46,510 nucleotides of DNA. Source: Hydrogenophilaceae bacterium (lineage in GTDB: Bacteria > Pseudomonadota > Alphaproteobacteria > Caulobacterales > Aquidulcibacteraceae). The position numbers and the translations under genes are program-made. Positions 1-8,649 of this stretch are shown one piece after another; the first letter of the stretch is position 1; each line of letters opens with the position of its first letter. The notes beneath the pieces were generated by a model. That model had not been told where the DNA came from and ran no database searches. It saw only the letters and a list, made by a program, of their open reading frames with translations. The stretch is from contig JACAEE010000075.1 in the NCBI GenBank assembly GCA_013389015.1, positions 1-46,510 of the forward strand, in the 5' to 3' direction.

Positions 1-397
1 ACACCGGCGCGCCGGCGCGTTCGGCTTCGGCGAAGGCCGCGTTCGCCGCGTTGCGCACGTCGCCCCAGAACGGCGCCGAGGTCCAGCCGTCGTCGATCAC
101 GATCAGCGTGCGCCCGCCGCGCGTCTGCGCCTCGGCCGCCGCTTCCGGCGTCAGGCTCGGCCGCGCGAAGCCGATGATCGCCAGCGCGCACATCAGCGCC
201 CGCAGCAGCACCAGCCACAGCGGCGCCCGCTCGCGCGATTGCTCGTCCGTCTGCAGGCCAAGCAGCAAGCGCAGCGGCGGAAACGCCCGCCGCTGCGGGG
301 CCGGCGGCGTCGCGCGCAAGATGAAGAAGAGGAGCGGCAGCGCCGCCAGCGCCCAGAGCGCCAGCGGCGCGCCGAACGTGATCGGCCCCCAGGTCAC
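1..397 (-). CDS. DUF4159/BatA-type membrane protein, N-terminal part (3' end outside window)
   Basis: The reading frame begins at a GTG at 397 and runs off the window start, so only about 132 residues are visible. It opens with a hydrophobic segment (about residues 7-27) and a second one (about 59-76), as in the BatA N-terminal domain. A stretch then contains TLIVIDDGWTSAPFW, which resembles the start of the DUF4159 / von Willebrand-like region. The GTG overlaps the TGA of the upstream DUF58 gene by 4 bases (394-397), implying translational coupling. Family members are inner-membrane proteins found with MoxR ATPases and DUF58 proteins; their biochemical role is poorly known. The frame is certain; the family call rests on the two membrane segments and the neighbours. 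Confidence 0.8.
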   Translation of the reverse strand, partial: MTWGPITFGAPLALWALAALPLLFFILRATPPAPQRRAFPPLRLLLGLQTDEQSRERAPLWLVLLRALMCALAIIGFARPSLTPEAAAEAQTRGGRTLIVIDDGWTSAPFWGDVRNAANAAFAEAERAGAPV

Positions 398-1239
398 AGT
401 CCGCGCTCCGAAAGCGCGGCCGCAAGCAGCGCGAACACCGGCGCCGCGGGATGATCGGTGCGGTGCGTCACGAGCAGGAAGCCCAGCGCCCGCGCCATCT
501 CGCGCAGACTGCGCCGGTGCGCCGCGAGCCGCTCGGCGAATGCCTCTCGCGCGTGCTCGGCGCGTCCGAGCACGATTTCGCTGCGCCCGCCGAGTTCATG
601 GAAGAGCGTGCGCCCGGAATAGGGGAAGTCCTCTTCCGCCGGATCGCAGATCATGAGACAGGCGCCGCTCGCGCCCGCCGCGGAGAGCGTCGCCAGGCGA
701 TTGCGCCAGGCGTCCACCGGCTCGTAGAAGTCGCTGCACACGATGATGCAGGCGCGTGTGCGCGGCGCCTCCGGCGCCGGCGCGCGCTGCGCAGCGAGAT
801 CAAGCGCGCACTGATCGACGGCGCGCGGCCCCGCGCGCGACGGCGCGCCTAAAGCGCCCACGCGTTCCCCGCCGCGCGCAAACAGCGTCGCCAGCGCCAG
901 GCTCACCACCAGCGCGCGCCGCTTCTTCGTCGGCAGGCGCTCCTCGGAGCGCCAATCGAATCCAGGATTGGGATCGAGCCAAAACGCCGCGGTCTGCGCC
1001 GCCTCCCGTTCGCGCTCGCGCACATAGAGCCGTTCGCCGCGCGCGCTGCGGCGCCAATCCACCAGCCGCGCGCCGTCCTCGGGGCGATGATCGCGATATT
1101 GCCAGAACGCTTCGCCCTGGCCGGCGCGCCGGCGCCCGTGCTGGCCCGGCGCGGCCGCGGCCAGGCGCCGCGCTTCCAGCAACACGCCCGGCAGATCCCC
1201 CGCCAGCGCGGCCGCCTCGTTTCGCGTCTGCTCCGTCAC
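394..1239 (-). CDS. DUF58 domain protein (MoxR-associated)
   Basis: A 281-residue protein with the DUF58 hallmark near residues 48-66: a YRDHRPEDGARLVDWRRSAR-like block matching the family pattern YRxYxPGDxxRxIDWRxSAR. The rest resembles a von Willebrand A-type fold: LVVSLALATLFARGGERVG, then ACIIVCSDFYEP. DUF58 proteins are normally encoded between a MoxR AAA+ ATPase and a BatA/DUF4159 membrane protein, exactly as here, and are thought to act with the ATPase in protein maturation or envelope stress. It lies 178 bp downstream of moxR; a palindromic repeat fills the gap, so co-transcription is likely but not certain. Confidence 0.88.
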   Translation of the reverse strand: MTEQTRNEAAALAGDLPGVLLEARRLAAAAPGQHGRRRAGQGEAFWQYRDHRPEDGARLVDWRRSARGERLYVREREREAAQTAAFWLDPNPGFDWRSEERLPTKKRRALVVSLALATLFARGGERVGALGAPSRAGPRAVDQCALDLAAQRAPAPEAPRTRACIIVCSDFYEPVDAWRNRLATLSAAGASGACLMICDPAEEDFPYSGRTLFHELGGRSEIVLGRAEHAREAFAERLAAHRRSLREMARALGFLLVTHRTDHPAAPVFALLAAALSERGL

Positions 1240-1264
1240 GCGAGATGATCCGTACGCGCATTAT

Positions 1265-1364
1265 CCCCCGCCCCGGGGGGCGGGGGTAGGGGGAGGGGGC
1301 GCTCAGGATGAAGCGCCACGTCTTGCACGCCCCCCATCCCTACCCTTCCCCCGAGGGGGAAGGG
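1265..1364. repeat. Double C/G-rich hairpin repeat between moxR and the DUF58 gene
   Basis: Two perfect hairpins lie in the 178-bp gap. The first has 10-bp arms at 1265-1274 and 1277-1286; the second has CCCTTCCCCC (1343-1352) pairing with 1355-1364. The strands between them are also complementary over longer range (GGGGGTAGGGGGAGGGGGC near 1282-1300 against 1329-1345). The architecture resembles three other elements in this window (4874, 30873, 38098) with different loop sequences, so I treat it as a divergent member of the same intergenic palindrome family. Confidence 0.7.
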
Positions 1365-1417
1365 ACCTGCGTGGGCTCGAAGCGCGCCGCACGCACGCGC
1401 GGCCGTCACGCCGCCCC

Positions 1418-2419
1418 TCATGCGGCTCTGGCCGCGAGATCGTCCACGAGGCTGTCGATGTCGAGCCCTTCGGCGCGCGCGCCGAAGGAAAGCTGCATGC
1501 GGTGCACCAGCGCCGGACGCGCCAGCGCCGCCACATCGTCGAGCGCCGGCGCAAGGCGCCCGCGCAGGAGCGCGCGCGCCCGCGTCGCCAGCATCAAGGC
1601 CTGGCCCGCGCGGGGCCCCGGCCCCCACGCCACATGCTGGTTCACCCGCGGATCGACGCTCGAGCCCGGCCGCGCCGAGCGCACCAGCTGCAGGATCGCT
1701 GCAAGCACCTTTTCGCCCACGGGCATGCGCCGCACCAGGGTCTGCAGCGCGATCACCGAAGGCGCGTCGAGCACCTTGAGCGGCGCCGCTTCGCCGACGC
1801 CCGTCGTCTCCACGATGATCCGCCGTTCCGTCTCGCTGTCGGGATAGGGCACGTCGATCTGCAACAGGAACCGGTCGAGCTGCGCTTCCGGCAGCGGATA
1901 GGCGCCCTCGTGCTCGATCGGGTTCTGGGTCGCGAGCACGTGGAAGGGGGTGGGCACGTCATAGGCCGTCCCCGCCACCGTCACGTGCCGCTCCTGCATC
2001 GCCTGCAGCAGCGCCGATTGCGTGCGCGGGCTGGCGCGGTTGATCTCGTCGGCCATCAAGAGCTGGGTGAACACCGGGCCTTTGACGAAGCGGAAGCGGC
2101 GGCGCCCGGCTTCGTCCTGGTCGAGCACCTCGGAGCCCAATATATCGGCGGGCATGAGATCGGGCGTGAACTGCACCCGGGCCCAGTCGAGCCCCAGCAC
2201 CGTGGCCATCGCGGCCACCAGCCGCGTCTTGGCCAGCCCTGGCGCCCCGACAAGCAGCCCATGGCCGCCCGCCAGCACGCAGGCGAGGGCGAGCTCCACC
2301 ACCCGGTCCTGGCCGAACACGGCTTTGGCGATCTCGCTGCGCGCCTGGGCGAGGAGGGCGCCGGCGCGTTCGGCGTCGGCGGCGAGCTGGGCGTCTGACA
2401 TCGTGGCGGGACCGCTCAT
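1418..2419 (-). CDS. MoxR family AAA+ ATPase
   Basis: A 333-residue AAA+ ATPase of the MoxR class. Walker A is GAPGLAKT (about residue 58), Walker B is LMADEINRA, followed by the family-typical TQSALLQAMQE and ATQNPIEHEGAYPLPEAQLD segments. MoxR ATPases act as chaperone-like factors that insert metals or mature partner proteins, together with DUF58/vWA proteins encoded beside them, as here. The start ATG at 2419 is my choice; ATG 2401 (MSDAQL) is an equally family-like alternative. Neither has a strong ribosome site. The same frame stays open far upstream, but that stretch is antisense to the DUF1285 and Nudix genes and is not coding. Its start lies about 45 bp from the divergent DUF1285 gene, so their promoters must share that space. 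Confidence 0.92.
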   Translation of the reverse strand: MSGPATMSDAQLAADAERAGALLAQARSEIAKAVFGQDRVVELALACVLAGGHGLLVGAPGLAKTRLVAAMATVLGLDWARVQFTPDLMPADILGSEVLDQDEAGRRRFRFVKGPVFTQLLMADEINRASPRTQSALLQAMQERHVTVAGTAYDVPTPFHVLATQNPIEHEGAYPLPEAQLDRFLLQIDVPYPDSETERRIIVETTGVGEAAPLKVLDAPSVIALQTLVRRMPVGEKVLAAILQLVRSARPGSSVDPRVNQHVAWGPGPRAGQALMLATRARALLRGRLAPALDDVAALARPALVHRMQLSFGARAEGLDIDSLVDDLAARAA

Positions 2420-2464
2420 GCGCGCCAGACAGAGGCGCTTGGGGGCGAAATTAGGGCGCGCGCG

Positions 2465-3028
2465 ATGAGCGGTGAAAGCCAATCGTTCGAGGCGTTCATA
2501 GCGGCGCTGCAACGCGCCGCGGGGGCGAACCGCGCCGCCCCGCCCGTGCATTTGTGGAACCCGGCCTATTGCGGCGAGGCCGGCTTCGAAATCCTCAAGG
2601 ATGGGACCTGGAAGCACGAGGGCGTGCGCATCACCCGCGCGCCGATGGTGCGCCTGTTCGCCTCCATCCTGCGCAAGGACGAGGACGGCTGCACCTATCT
2701 CGTCACGCCGGCGGAGAAGATCCGCGTCGAGGTGGAGGATGCGCCCTTTCTGGCGGTCCGCGCCGACCGCAGCGCCGACGGCAAGGCGATCGCCTTCACC
2801 ACCAATGTCGGCGACGTCGTGACGGCAGGCCCGGACAATCCTATCCGCGTCGAGACCGATGCGGACGGCGCCCCGCGCCCCTATGTCCTCGTCCGCGGCC
2901 GGCTCGAAGCGCGCATCCTGCGTGCGCCGTTCTACGAGTTGGTGGGGTGGGCCGAGGAGAACGGGGGCGTGCTGAGCGTGGAGAGCCTGGGCGCGCGCTT
3001 CGCATTGGGGCGCGCCGATGGACTTTGA
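2465..3028 (+). CDS. DUF1285 domain protein
   Basis: A 187-residue cytosolic protein matching the proteobacterial DUF1285 family: PPVHLWNPAYCGEAGFEI and then a KDGTWKHEGVRITRAPMVRL block, where the family has a DGTWFYxGSPIxRxxLVxLFA pattern. The function is not established. It is the first gene of a compact plus-strand operon and overlaps the Nudix hydrolase by 11 bases (3018-3028), which implies coupling. In alphaproteobacteria this gene is often found next to a Nudix CoA pyrophosphatase and cca, so the neighbourhood supports the assignment. Confidence 0.88.
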   Translation: MSGESQSFEAFIAALQRAAGANRAAPPVHLWNPAYCGEAGFEILKDGTWKHEGVRITRAPMVRLFASILRKDEDGCTYLVTPAEKIRVEVEDAPFLAVRADRSADGKAIAFTTNVGDVVTAGPDNPIRVETDADGAPRPYVLVRGRLEARILRAPFYELVGWAEENGGVLSVESLGARFALGRADGL

Positions 3029-3632
3029 GGATTTTCTGGGCCGGCTGGAGACGCGCCTCGATCCGCTCGGCGCGCCGGCCGGCCCGGCGGGGCGCAGCGA
3101 TTTCGATCTCGATCCCGGCTTCGCCCCGGCGGACGATCGGGTGCTGAAGGCTGCAGCGGTGCTTGCCGCCATCGTGCGCCGCCCGGCGCGGTGGACCATG
3201 CTGTTCACCGAGCGCGCCGAGGATCTCCCCAGCCATCCCGGCCAGGTGTCGTTCCCCGGCGGGCGCGTCCAGCCGGGGGAGACGGCGGTGGAGGCGGCGC
3301 TCCGCGAGGCGGAAGAGGAACTCGGCGTTTCACGCGCGCTGTTCACCCCGCTCGGCGCCTGGGAGCCCTACGAGACCGGCACCGGCTATCGCATCACGCC
3401 GATCGTGGCCTTGATCGAGCCGGGCTTTGCGCTCGCGCCCGATCCGCGCGAAGTCGCCGGCGTGTTCGAAACGCCGTTGAGCTTTCTGATGAACCCCGCC
3501 AATCACGAGGTGCGCAAAGCGATCTGGCAGGGGCGCGAACGGACCTATTACGCCATGCCGCACGACGGAAAGTTCATCTGGGGCGCCACCGCCGGCATGA
3601 TCCGCGCGCTCTATGAGCGGCTCTACACATGA
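3018..3632 (+). CDS. Nudix hydrolase, probable CoA pyrophosphatase
   Basis: A 204-residue Nudix protein. The Nudix box is complete: G82, E88, then R96-E97-x-x-E100-E101 and G103, matching GX5EX7REUXEEXGU. The upstream stretch FTERAEDLPSHPGQVSFPGG is typical of the CoA pyrophosphatase (NudL-like) branch, which cleaves coenzyme A and its derivatives to phosphopantetheine and 3',5'-ADP. Substrate choice is inferred from that motif, not shown. It overlaps the DUF1285 gene upstream and shares an ATGA (3629-3632) with cca downstream. Confidence 0.9.
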   Translation: MDFEDFLGRLETRLDPLGAPAGPAGRSDFDLDPGFAPADDRVLKAAAVLAAIVRRPARWTMLFTERAEDLPSHPGQVSFPGGRVQPGETAVEAALREAEEELGVSRALFTPLGAWEPYETGTGYRITPIVALIEPGFALAPDPREVAGVFETPLSFLMNPANHEVRKAIWQGRERTYYAMPHDGKFIWGATAGMIRALYERLYT

Positions 3633-4861
3633 AGATCGCCGCCGACTGGCTCACGCGCCCGCAGACCAAGCGCGTCGTCGCTGCGCTCGATGCTGCGCGT
3701 GCGGGCGCCTCGCGCTTCGTCGGAGGCTGCGTGCGCAACGCGGTGATGGGGCTGCCGGCGGACGACATCGACATCGCCACGCAACTCACCCCCGACCAAG
3801 TGATCGCCGCCGGCAAGGCGGCGAACCTCGCGGCGGTTCCCACCGGAATCGAGCACGGCACCGTCACGCTCGTCGCCGATCACATTCCGTACGAAGTCAC
3901 CACGCTGCGCCGCGACGTGTCCACCGACGGGCGCCGCGCCACTGTGGCTTTCACCGAGGATTGGAGCGAGGACGCGCAGCGCCGCGACTTTCGCCTGAAC
4001 GCGCTCTACGCCGATCCCGACGGAACGATCCGCGATCCCACCGGCGGCGGCGTCGACGACGCCAAGGCCGGCCGCGTCATCTTCATCGGCGACGCCGATC
4101 AGCGCATCCGCGAAGATTATCTCCGCATCCTGCGCTTCTTTCGCTTCAGCGCCTGGTACGCCAACGCGATCGACGCGGCCGGCCTCGCCGCGTGCGCGCG
4201 CAACATCGCCGGTCTCGACGGCCTCTCCGCCGAGCGCGTGTGGAAGGAGACCAAGAAGCTCTTCGCCGCCGCCGATCCGCGCGCCGCGTTCGCGGCGATG
4301 CAGGAGGCGGGCGTCGCCGCGCGCGCGTTGCCCGAATTGACCCAAGCCGAACGCCTCACCCGCCTCATTGCGCTGGATGCGGACAATTTCCTGCCGGCCG
4401 ATTGCATGACCCGCATCGCCGCCGGCCTCGCGGATCAGGCCGCCGCGCGCGCGCTCGCTTCGCGCCTCAAGGTCTCGAACGAGGAGCGCGCCCGTCTTGT
4501 TTCCGCGCTCGGCGCTTCGCCGCGCGTGGTGTGCTACATGTCGGTGCGCGAAGTGCATCGCGCGCTCTATGCGCTTGGCGCGGAAACGTTCGCCGATCGC
4601 GTGAAGCTCGGCTGGGCCGCGGACCCGCGCAGCAAAGCCGTGCCGCTCTGGCGCATGCTGCTGGAGCAGCCGAAGGTCTGGCCGATCCCGAAACTCCCGT
4701 TGACCGGCGAAGACGTCATCGCCGCCGGCGTCCCGCGCGGGCCGCTCTTGGGGCAGGTGCTGCGCGAAGTGGAGCACTGGTGGATCGACGCCGACTTCCC
4801 CGACGACAAACTCTCCATCGCCGAACGCCTGAAAGCAGTGGTGCAGGGGCTGACGCCTTAA
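3629..4861 (+). CDS. cca: CCA tRNA nucleotidyltransferase
   Basis: A 410-residue class II nucleotidyltransferase that adds or repairs the 3' CCA of tRNA. Visible motifs: RFVGGCVRNAVMG (helical nucleotide-binding turn), the metal-binding DxD at D46/D48 in ADDIDIAT, RRDFRLNALYADPDG, and DQRIREDYLRILRFFRFSAW at the neck. The C-terminal half is alanine-rich and less conserved, as is usual. It is the last gene of the DUF1285-Nudix-cca operon. A palindromic repeat lies just downstream. Because tRNA 3' ends can be cut by RNases or toxins, an essential housekeeping role is expected. Confidence 0.95.
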   Translation: MKIAADWLTRPQTKRVVAALDAARAGASRFVGGCVRNAVMGLPADDIDIATQLTPDQVIAAGKAANLAAVPTGIEHGTVTLVADHIPYEVTTLRRDVSTDGRRATVAFTEDWSEDAQRRDFRLNALYADPDGTIRDPTGGGVDDAKAGRVIFIGDADQRIREDYLRILRFFRFSAWYANAIDAAGLAACARNIAGLDGLSAERVWKETKKLFAAADPRAAFAAMQEAGVAARALPELTQAERLTRLIALDADNFLPADCMTRIAAGLADQAAARALASRLKVSNEERARLVSALGASPRVVCYMSVREVHRALYALGAETFADRVKLGWAADPRSKAVPLWRMLLEQPKVWPIPKLPLTGEDVIAAGVPRGPLLGQVLREVEHWWIDADFPDDKLSIAERLKAVVQGLTP

Positions 4862-4873
4862 TCGCGCCGGAAG

Positions 4874-4953
4874 CCCCTCTCGCTCCCCCTTTCAGGGGGA
4901 GAATGGGGCGGCGCCAACAGAGTCCCCCCCTGAAAGGGGGAGCTAGAGGGGGT
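4874..4953. repeat. Paired C/G-rich hairpin repeat between cca and hemF
   Basis: The 116-bp gap between the convergent cca and hemF genes holds a large inverted repeat. A hairpin at 4883-4901 (CTCCCCCT, loop TTC, AGGGGGAG) is repeated in reverse orientation at 4924-4942 as the complement, and the flanks CCCCTCT and TAGAGGGGG are also complementary. The two halves can fold separately or as one long stem. It is one of three near-identical elements (also 30873-30958 and 38098-38192). Placed between convergent genes it could also end transcription, but there is no T-tract. Confidence 0.85.
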
Positions 4954-4977
4954 CAGCGCTGGGCGCCCCGCGAAACC

Positions 4978-5850
4978 CTAAGGCCACCGCACTTCCGGCG
5001 GCATGGAGGAGAGGATGCTCTCCACGTTGCCGCCGGTCTTCAGCCCGAACAGCGTGCCGCGGTCATAGAGCAGATTGAACTCCACATAGCGCCCGCGCCG
5101 AATGAGCTGCTCTTCGCGGTCCTTCGGCGTCCAGGGCGTATTCATCCGTTTACGGATGATCGCGGGATAGATGTCCAGGAAGGCCCGCCCCACATCCTGC
5201 GTGAACGCGAAATCGTTCTCCCAATTTCCGCTATTGTGATGGTCGTAGAAGATCCCGCCGACCCCGCGCGGCTCGTTGCGGTGCGGCAGGAAGAAGTACT
5301 CGTCGCACCACTTCTTGTACTTCGCATAGAGCTCCGCCCCATGCGGCGCGCACGCGCGCCGGTAGGCGTCGTGGAAGGCCGCCGCATCCTCGAATTCGGC
5401 GTTGCGCTGATAGTCCTGCGTCGGGGTGAGATCGCCGCCGCCGCCGAACCACCATTGCGTCGTCACCAGATGCCGCGTGTTCATGTGCGCGCACGGGACA
5501 TGCGGATTGCGCATGTGCGAAATGAGCGAAACGCCGCTCGCCCAGAACCGCGGGTCGTCCGGATCGGCGCCCTTCACTTGCGCCGCGAAATCCTTGGAAA
5601 GCCGGCCGTGCACCGTGCTCACATGCACGCCCACCTTCTCGAACAGGCGGCCGCGCATGATCGCGGCGACGCCGCCGCCGTCGCCGGCGGCCCCGCGCGT
5701 CCAGGGCGTGCGTACGAACCGCCCGGGCGGCCCCGGATAGAGCGCGGGGTCGGCCGCGTCCTCCAGCGCCTCGAACGCCGCGCAGAGGTCGTCCCGCAGC
5801 CGCTCGAACCACGCCTGCGCCTGCGCCTTGCGCGCTTCGATCTCACTCAC
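4978..5850 (-). CDS. hemF: Oxygen-dependent coproporphyrinogen III oxidase
   Basis: A 290-residue HemF. It converts coproporphyrinogen III to protoporphyrinogen IX using O2, a late heme step. The family signature is clear: [20 protein letters not shown] followed by IFYDHH, plus [12 protein letters not shown] and a C-terminal [20 protein letters not shown]. The start is a GTG at 5850 sharing GTGA (5847-5850) with the trmL stop, so the two are co-translated. Its location beside the bc1 operon, which needs three hemes, fits a respiratory gene neighbourhood, although it is transcribed away from it. Confidence 0.96.
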   Translation of the reverse strand: MSEIEARKAQAQAWFERLRDDLCAAFEALEDAADPALYPGPPGRFVRTPWTRGAAGDGGGVAAIMRGRLFEKVGVHVSTVHGRLSKDFAAQVKGADPDDPRFWASGVSLISHMRNPHVPCAHMNTRHLVTTQWWFGGGGDLTPTQDYQRNAEFEDAAAFHDAYRRACAPHGAELYAKYKKWCDEYFFLPHRNEPRGVGGIFYDHHNSGNWENDFAFTQDVGRAFLDIYPAIIRKRMNTPWTPKDREEQLIRRGRYVEFNLLYDRGTLFGLKTGGNVESILSSMPPEVRWP

Positions 5851-6320
5851 CGTTCCGCCTCCAGGTCGTCGATTGCGCCCGTTTGCCGCATCGCCTCATA
5901 GAGCGCGAGCGCCCCGGCGGTCACCACGTTGAGCGACCGCGCGCCCGCCGCCATCGCTATCCGCACCCGCGCGTCCGCGGCTTGATGCACCTCAAGCGGC
6001 GCCCCCGCGCTCTCGCGTCCGAGGATGAGCGTATCGTCGCGGGCGAACGAAAAGCGATCAAGCCGCGCCGCCCCGTCGGTTTCAATCAGCACCAGGCGCC
6101 CTTCGGCCCGGGCCGGATGCGCCAGGAAGGCCCGGAAGCTCGCATGCCGCTCGATGCGCGCCTGCGCCCCGTAATCCAGCGCCGCCCGCTTGAGGCTTTT
6201 GTCCGTGAGCGGAAAGCCGCACGGCTCGATCACGTCGAGAACCGCGCCAAGGCAGGCGCACACTCGGATCGCCGCGCCGAGATTCTGGGGGATGTCCGGT
6301 TGATAGAGCGCCAGGCGCAC
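5847..6320 (-). CDS. trmL: tRNA (cytidine/uridine-34-2'-O)-methyltransferase TrmL
   Basis: A 157-residue SPOUT-class methyltransferase, the usual length for TrmL. It 2'-O-methylates the wobble base of leucine tRNAs using S-adenosylmethionine. Motifs: N-terminal [18 protein letters not shown], the SAM-knot loops [11 protein letters not shown] and [18 protein letters not shown]. It is the first gene of the trmL-hemF pair and is divergent from petA; the 169-bp gap between them must hold both promoters. I see no clear promoter consensus there. Confidence 0.94.
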   Translation of the reverse strand: MRLALYQPDIPQNLGAAIRVCACLGAVLDVIEPCGFPLTDKSLKRAALDYGAQARIERHASFRAFLAHPARAEGRLVLIETDGAARLDRFSFARDDTLILGRESAGAPLEVHQAADARVRIAMAAGARSLNVVTAGALALYEAMRQTGAIDDLEAER

Positions 6321-6489
6321 GTTACGACCGCCGCGGAATCGATTTGGATTTCGAGGTGGGATTCGGGCGTGGGCGGGGCGGCGCTGCGGCGCTACGCCGC
6401 TCGCGCGCTGGGCCGACCTCCATTAGCTTCCGCTCCGCCGAAAGCCCGCCTTCCGCGGCTTGCGGCCGCGAGCGAACGGAGAAAGAAGC

Positions 6490-7059
6490 GTGGCCGAAAC
6501 GACTGCTGATGCGGCCGACGCGCCGCATGACGCGCACGACGCGCCCAGCCGGCGCGACTTCATCTATGTGGCGGCCGGCGCGGTCGGCGCCGTGGGGACG
6601 ATCGCCGCCATCTGGCCGCTGATCGATCAGATGAACCCGGCCGCCGACACCCGCGCGATGGCCACCACCGAGATCGATCTCGCCGCGCTCCAGGAAGGCC
6701 AGCAGATCGTCGCCACCTGGCAGGGCAAGCCGGTGTTCGTGCGCCACCGCACCGCCGCCGAGATCGCCGCCGCCCGGCGCGACGACTACGCCCCGCTGAA
6801 AGACCCCGCCACCGACGCCTCCCGCCTGGTCCAGGCCGACGGCAAGCCGGGCAATCCGGCGTTCCTCGTACTTCAGGCCTCCTGCACGCATCTGGGCTGC
6901 GTGCCCACGTTCGCCGCCGGCGATTATCGCGGCTGGATGTGCCCCTGCCATGGCTCGCACTACGACACCTCCGGCCGCATCCGCCGCGGCCCTGCGCCGC
7001 TCAATCTCGCGGTCGCGCCGTACGTGTACCTGACCGAAACCTCCATCCGCATCGGCTGA
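6490..7059 (+). CDS. petA: Ubiquinol-cytochrome c reductase, Rieske iron-sulfur subunit
   Basis: A 189-residue Rieske protein of the cytochrome bc1 complex, anchored in the inner membrane with its [2Fe-2S] head in the periplasm. It moves electrons from ubiquinol to cytochrome c1. A twin-arginine signal (SRRDFIYVAAGAVG, about residues 20-33) leads into one membrane anchor. Cluster ligands are C132/H134 (CTHLGC) and C151/H154 (CPCHGS), with C137/C153 forming the disulfide. I chose GTG 6490 because GGAGAAAGAAG sits just upstream (6477-6488). An in-frame ATG at 6460 would place that ribosome site inside the gene. Followed 3 bp later by petB. Confidence 0.95.
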   Translation: MAETTADAADAPHDAHDAPSRRDFIYVAAGAVGAVGTIAAIWPLIDQMNPAADTRAMATTEIDLAALQEGQQIVATWQGKPVFVRHRTAAEIAAARRDDYAPLKDPATDASRLVQADGKPGNPAFLVLQASCTHLGCVPTFAAGDYRGWMCPCHGSHYDTSGRIRRGPAPLNLAVAPYVYLTETSIRIG

Positions 7060-7062
7060 CGC

Positions 7063-8649
7063 ATGTCTGGACCTTCGACCTACCAACCCAAGAACGGGTT
7101 CACGCGCTGGCTCGACGCGCGCCTGCCGGTGATGCGCCTGGTGCACGACAGCTTCGTCGCCTACCCGACGCCGCGCAATCTCAACTATTGGTGGACGTTC
7201 GGCGCGATCCTGAGCTTCTGCCTGGCGGTGCAGATCGTCACCGGGATCATCCTGGCGATGCACTATGTCGGCCATGTCGATCTGGCCTTCGCCAGCGTCC
7301 AGCGCATCGATCGCGACGTGCCGTACGGCTGGCTGATCCAGAACATCCATTCCGTCGGCGCCTCGATGTTCTTCCTGGCCGTCTACATCCATATGTTCCG
7401 CGGCCTCTATTACGGCTCCTACAAGGCGCCGCGCGAGATCCTCTGGATCCTCGGCTGCATCATCTATCTGCTGATGGTCGCCACCGCCTTCCTCGGCTAC
7501 TCGCTGCCGTGGGGGCAGATGAGCTTCTGGGCCGCCACCGTCATCACCAATCTGATCGGCGCCCTGCCGGTGGTGGGCGAGTCGATCAAGAACTGGCTGA
7601 TGGGCGGCTTCGCCATCGACAATCCCACGCTCACCCGCTTCTTCTCGCTGCACTACCTCCTGCCGTTCGTCATCGCCGGCGTGGTGATCCTGCACATCTG
7701 GGCGCTGCACGTCTCGGGGCAGAACAATCCCGCCGGCGTCGATCCCAAGGATGAGAGCGACACGGTGCCCTTCACGCCGCACGCGACGATGAAAGATCTG
7801 TTCGCGCTCACGGTGTTCCTCATCCTGTTCGCGATCTTCGTGTTCTACATGCCCGACAGCCTCGGGCACCCGGACAATTACATCCCCGCCAATCCGGTGG
7901 TGACGCCGCCGCACATCGTGCCCGAATGGTACCTCTTGCCGTTCTACGCGATCCTGCGCGCCATCGATTTCAATGTCGGCCCGATCGATTCCAAGCTCGG
8001 CGGCGTCATCTTGATGTTCGCTTCGATCGCGATCCTGTTCGTGCTGCCCTGGCTCGACACGTCGAAGATCCGTTCGATGCGCTACCGCCCGGTGGCGCGC
8101 CAGTTCTTCCTGATCTTCGTCGCCGTGTGCATCGCGCTCGGCTGGTGCGGCCAGATGAACCCGTCCTATTCCATGTTCACCGCTGGCGAGTTCCGCGCCG
8201 GCCTGCACTGGGTGGAGGGCGGCCAGAGCATCCAGCGCGCGGTCACCGCCGAGTCCGAGCGCCGCGCCGGGGCGACGTTCGAGGAGGCGGCCGAAGCGAT
8301 GAAGGCCGAGGGCGCCCAGATCGTCATGGTCGACCGCTCCTCGCCCACCGACGCGACGCTCACCGCCATCAGCGGCGGCCAGCTGCGCGAGGCGGAGCTC
8401 ACCGCCCACTCGCTCGACGAGCTCGAAGCCCAGATTGCAGAGCGCAAGGCGGCGCTCGGCGCCGCGGGCGTTCCCTATGTCGAGATCGAGCGCAACCTGC
8501 CGTTCGAGTTCACCGTCACCCGCTTCGCGCAGATCCTGACGGCGTACTATTTCCTGTTCTTCCTCGTCATCCTGCCGCTCCTGGGCCTGCGTGAAACGCC
8601 GGGCCGCGTGCCGGAGACGATCGCCAAGTCCATCCGGGGGGCCGCGTGA
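7063..8649 (+). CDS. petB: Cytochrome b subunit of the bc1 complex, with a long extra periplasmic loop
   Basis: Eight-helix cytochrome b, 528 residues against about 430 in most alphaproteobacteria. Bis-heme ligands are H96/H110 and H197/H211 on the second and fourth helices; the Qo-site PEWY is at 287-290. Helix 7 (about 345-363, [18 protein letters not shown]) is normally joined to helix 8 by 15-20 residues. Here about 115 residues (365-480) lie between them before [17 protein letters not shown]. The extra segment is hydrophilic, rich in Glu/Ala/Arg and predicted mostly helical (for example [12 protein letters not shown] and [16 protein letters not shown]). By normal topology it faces the periplasm, near the Rieske head and cytochrome c1. 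The frame is intact, so it is not a sequencing artefact. Confidence 0.96.
   Translation: MSGPSTYQPKNGFTRWLDARLPVMRLVHDSFVAYPTPRNLNYWWTFGAILSFCLAVQIVTGIILAMHYVGHVDLAFASVQRIDRDVPYGWLIQNIHSVGASMFFLAVYIHMFRGLYYGSYKAPREILWILGCIIYLLMVATAFLGYSLPWGQMSFWAATVITNLIGALPVVGESIKNWLMGGFAIDNPTLTRFFSLHYLLPFVIAGVVILHIWALHVSGQNNPAGVDPKDESDTVPFTPHATMKDLFALTVFLILFAIFVFYMPDSLGHPDNYIPANPVVTPPHIVPEWYLLPFYAILRAIDFNVGPIDSKLGGVILMFASIAILFVLPWLDTSKIRSMRYRPVARQFFLIFVAVCIALGWCGQMNPSYSMFTAGEFRAGLHWVEGGQSIQRAVTAESERRAGATFEEAAEAMKAEGAQIVMVDRSSPTDATLTAISGGQLREAELTAHSLDELEAQIAERKAALGAAGVPYVEIERNLPFEFTVTRFAQILTAYYFLFFLVILPLLGLRETPGRVPETIAKSIRGAA

Noticed and set aside
2420-3346. Open frame continuing upstream of moxR, giving a 642-residue reading
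   Set aside because: It is antisense to the DUF1285 and Nudix genes, which have intact family motifs, and the extra residues match nothing. High GC keeps antisense frames open.
6321-6489. Promoters between trmL and petA
   Set aside because: The gap must hold them, but I could find no -35/-10 pair good enough to report; only the petA ribosome site is clear.
6322-8409. 695-residue open frame on the minus strand
   Set aside because: It is antisense to the petA and petB genes, with low-complexity His/Arg/Asp content and no domain.
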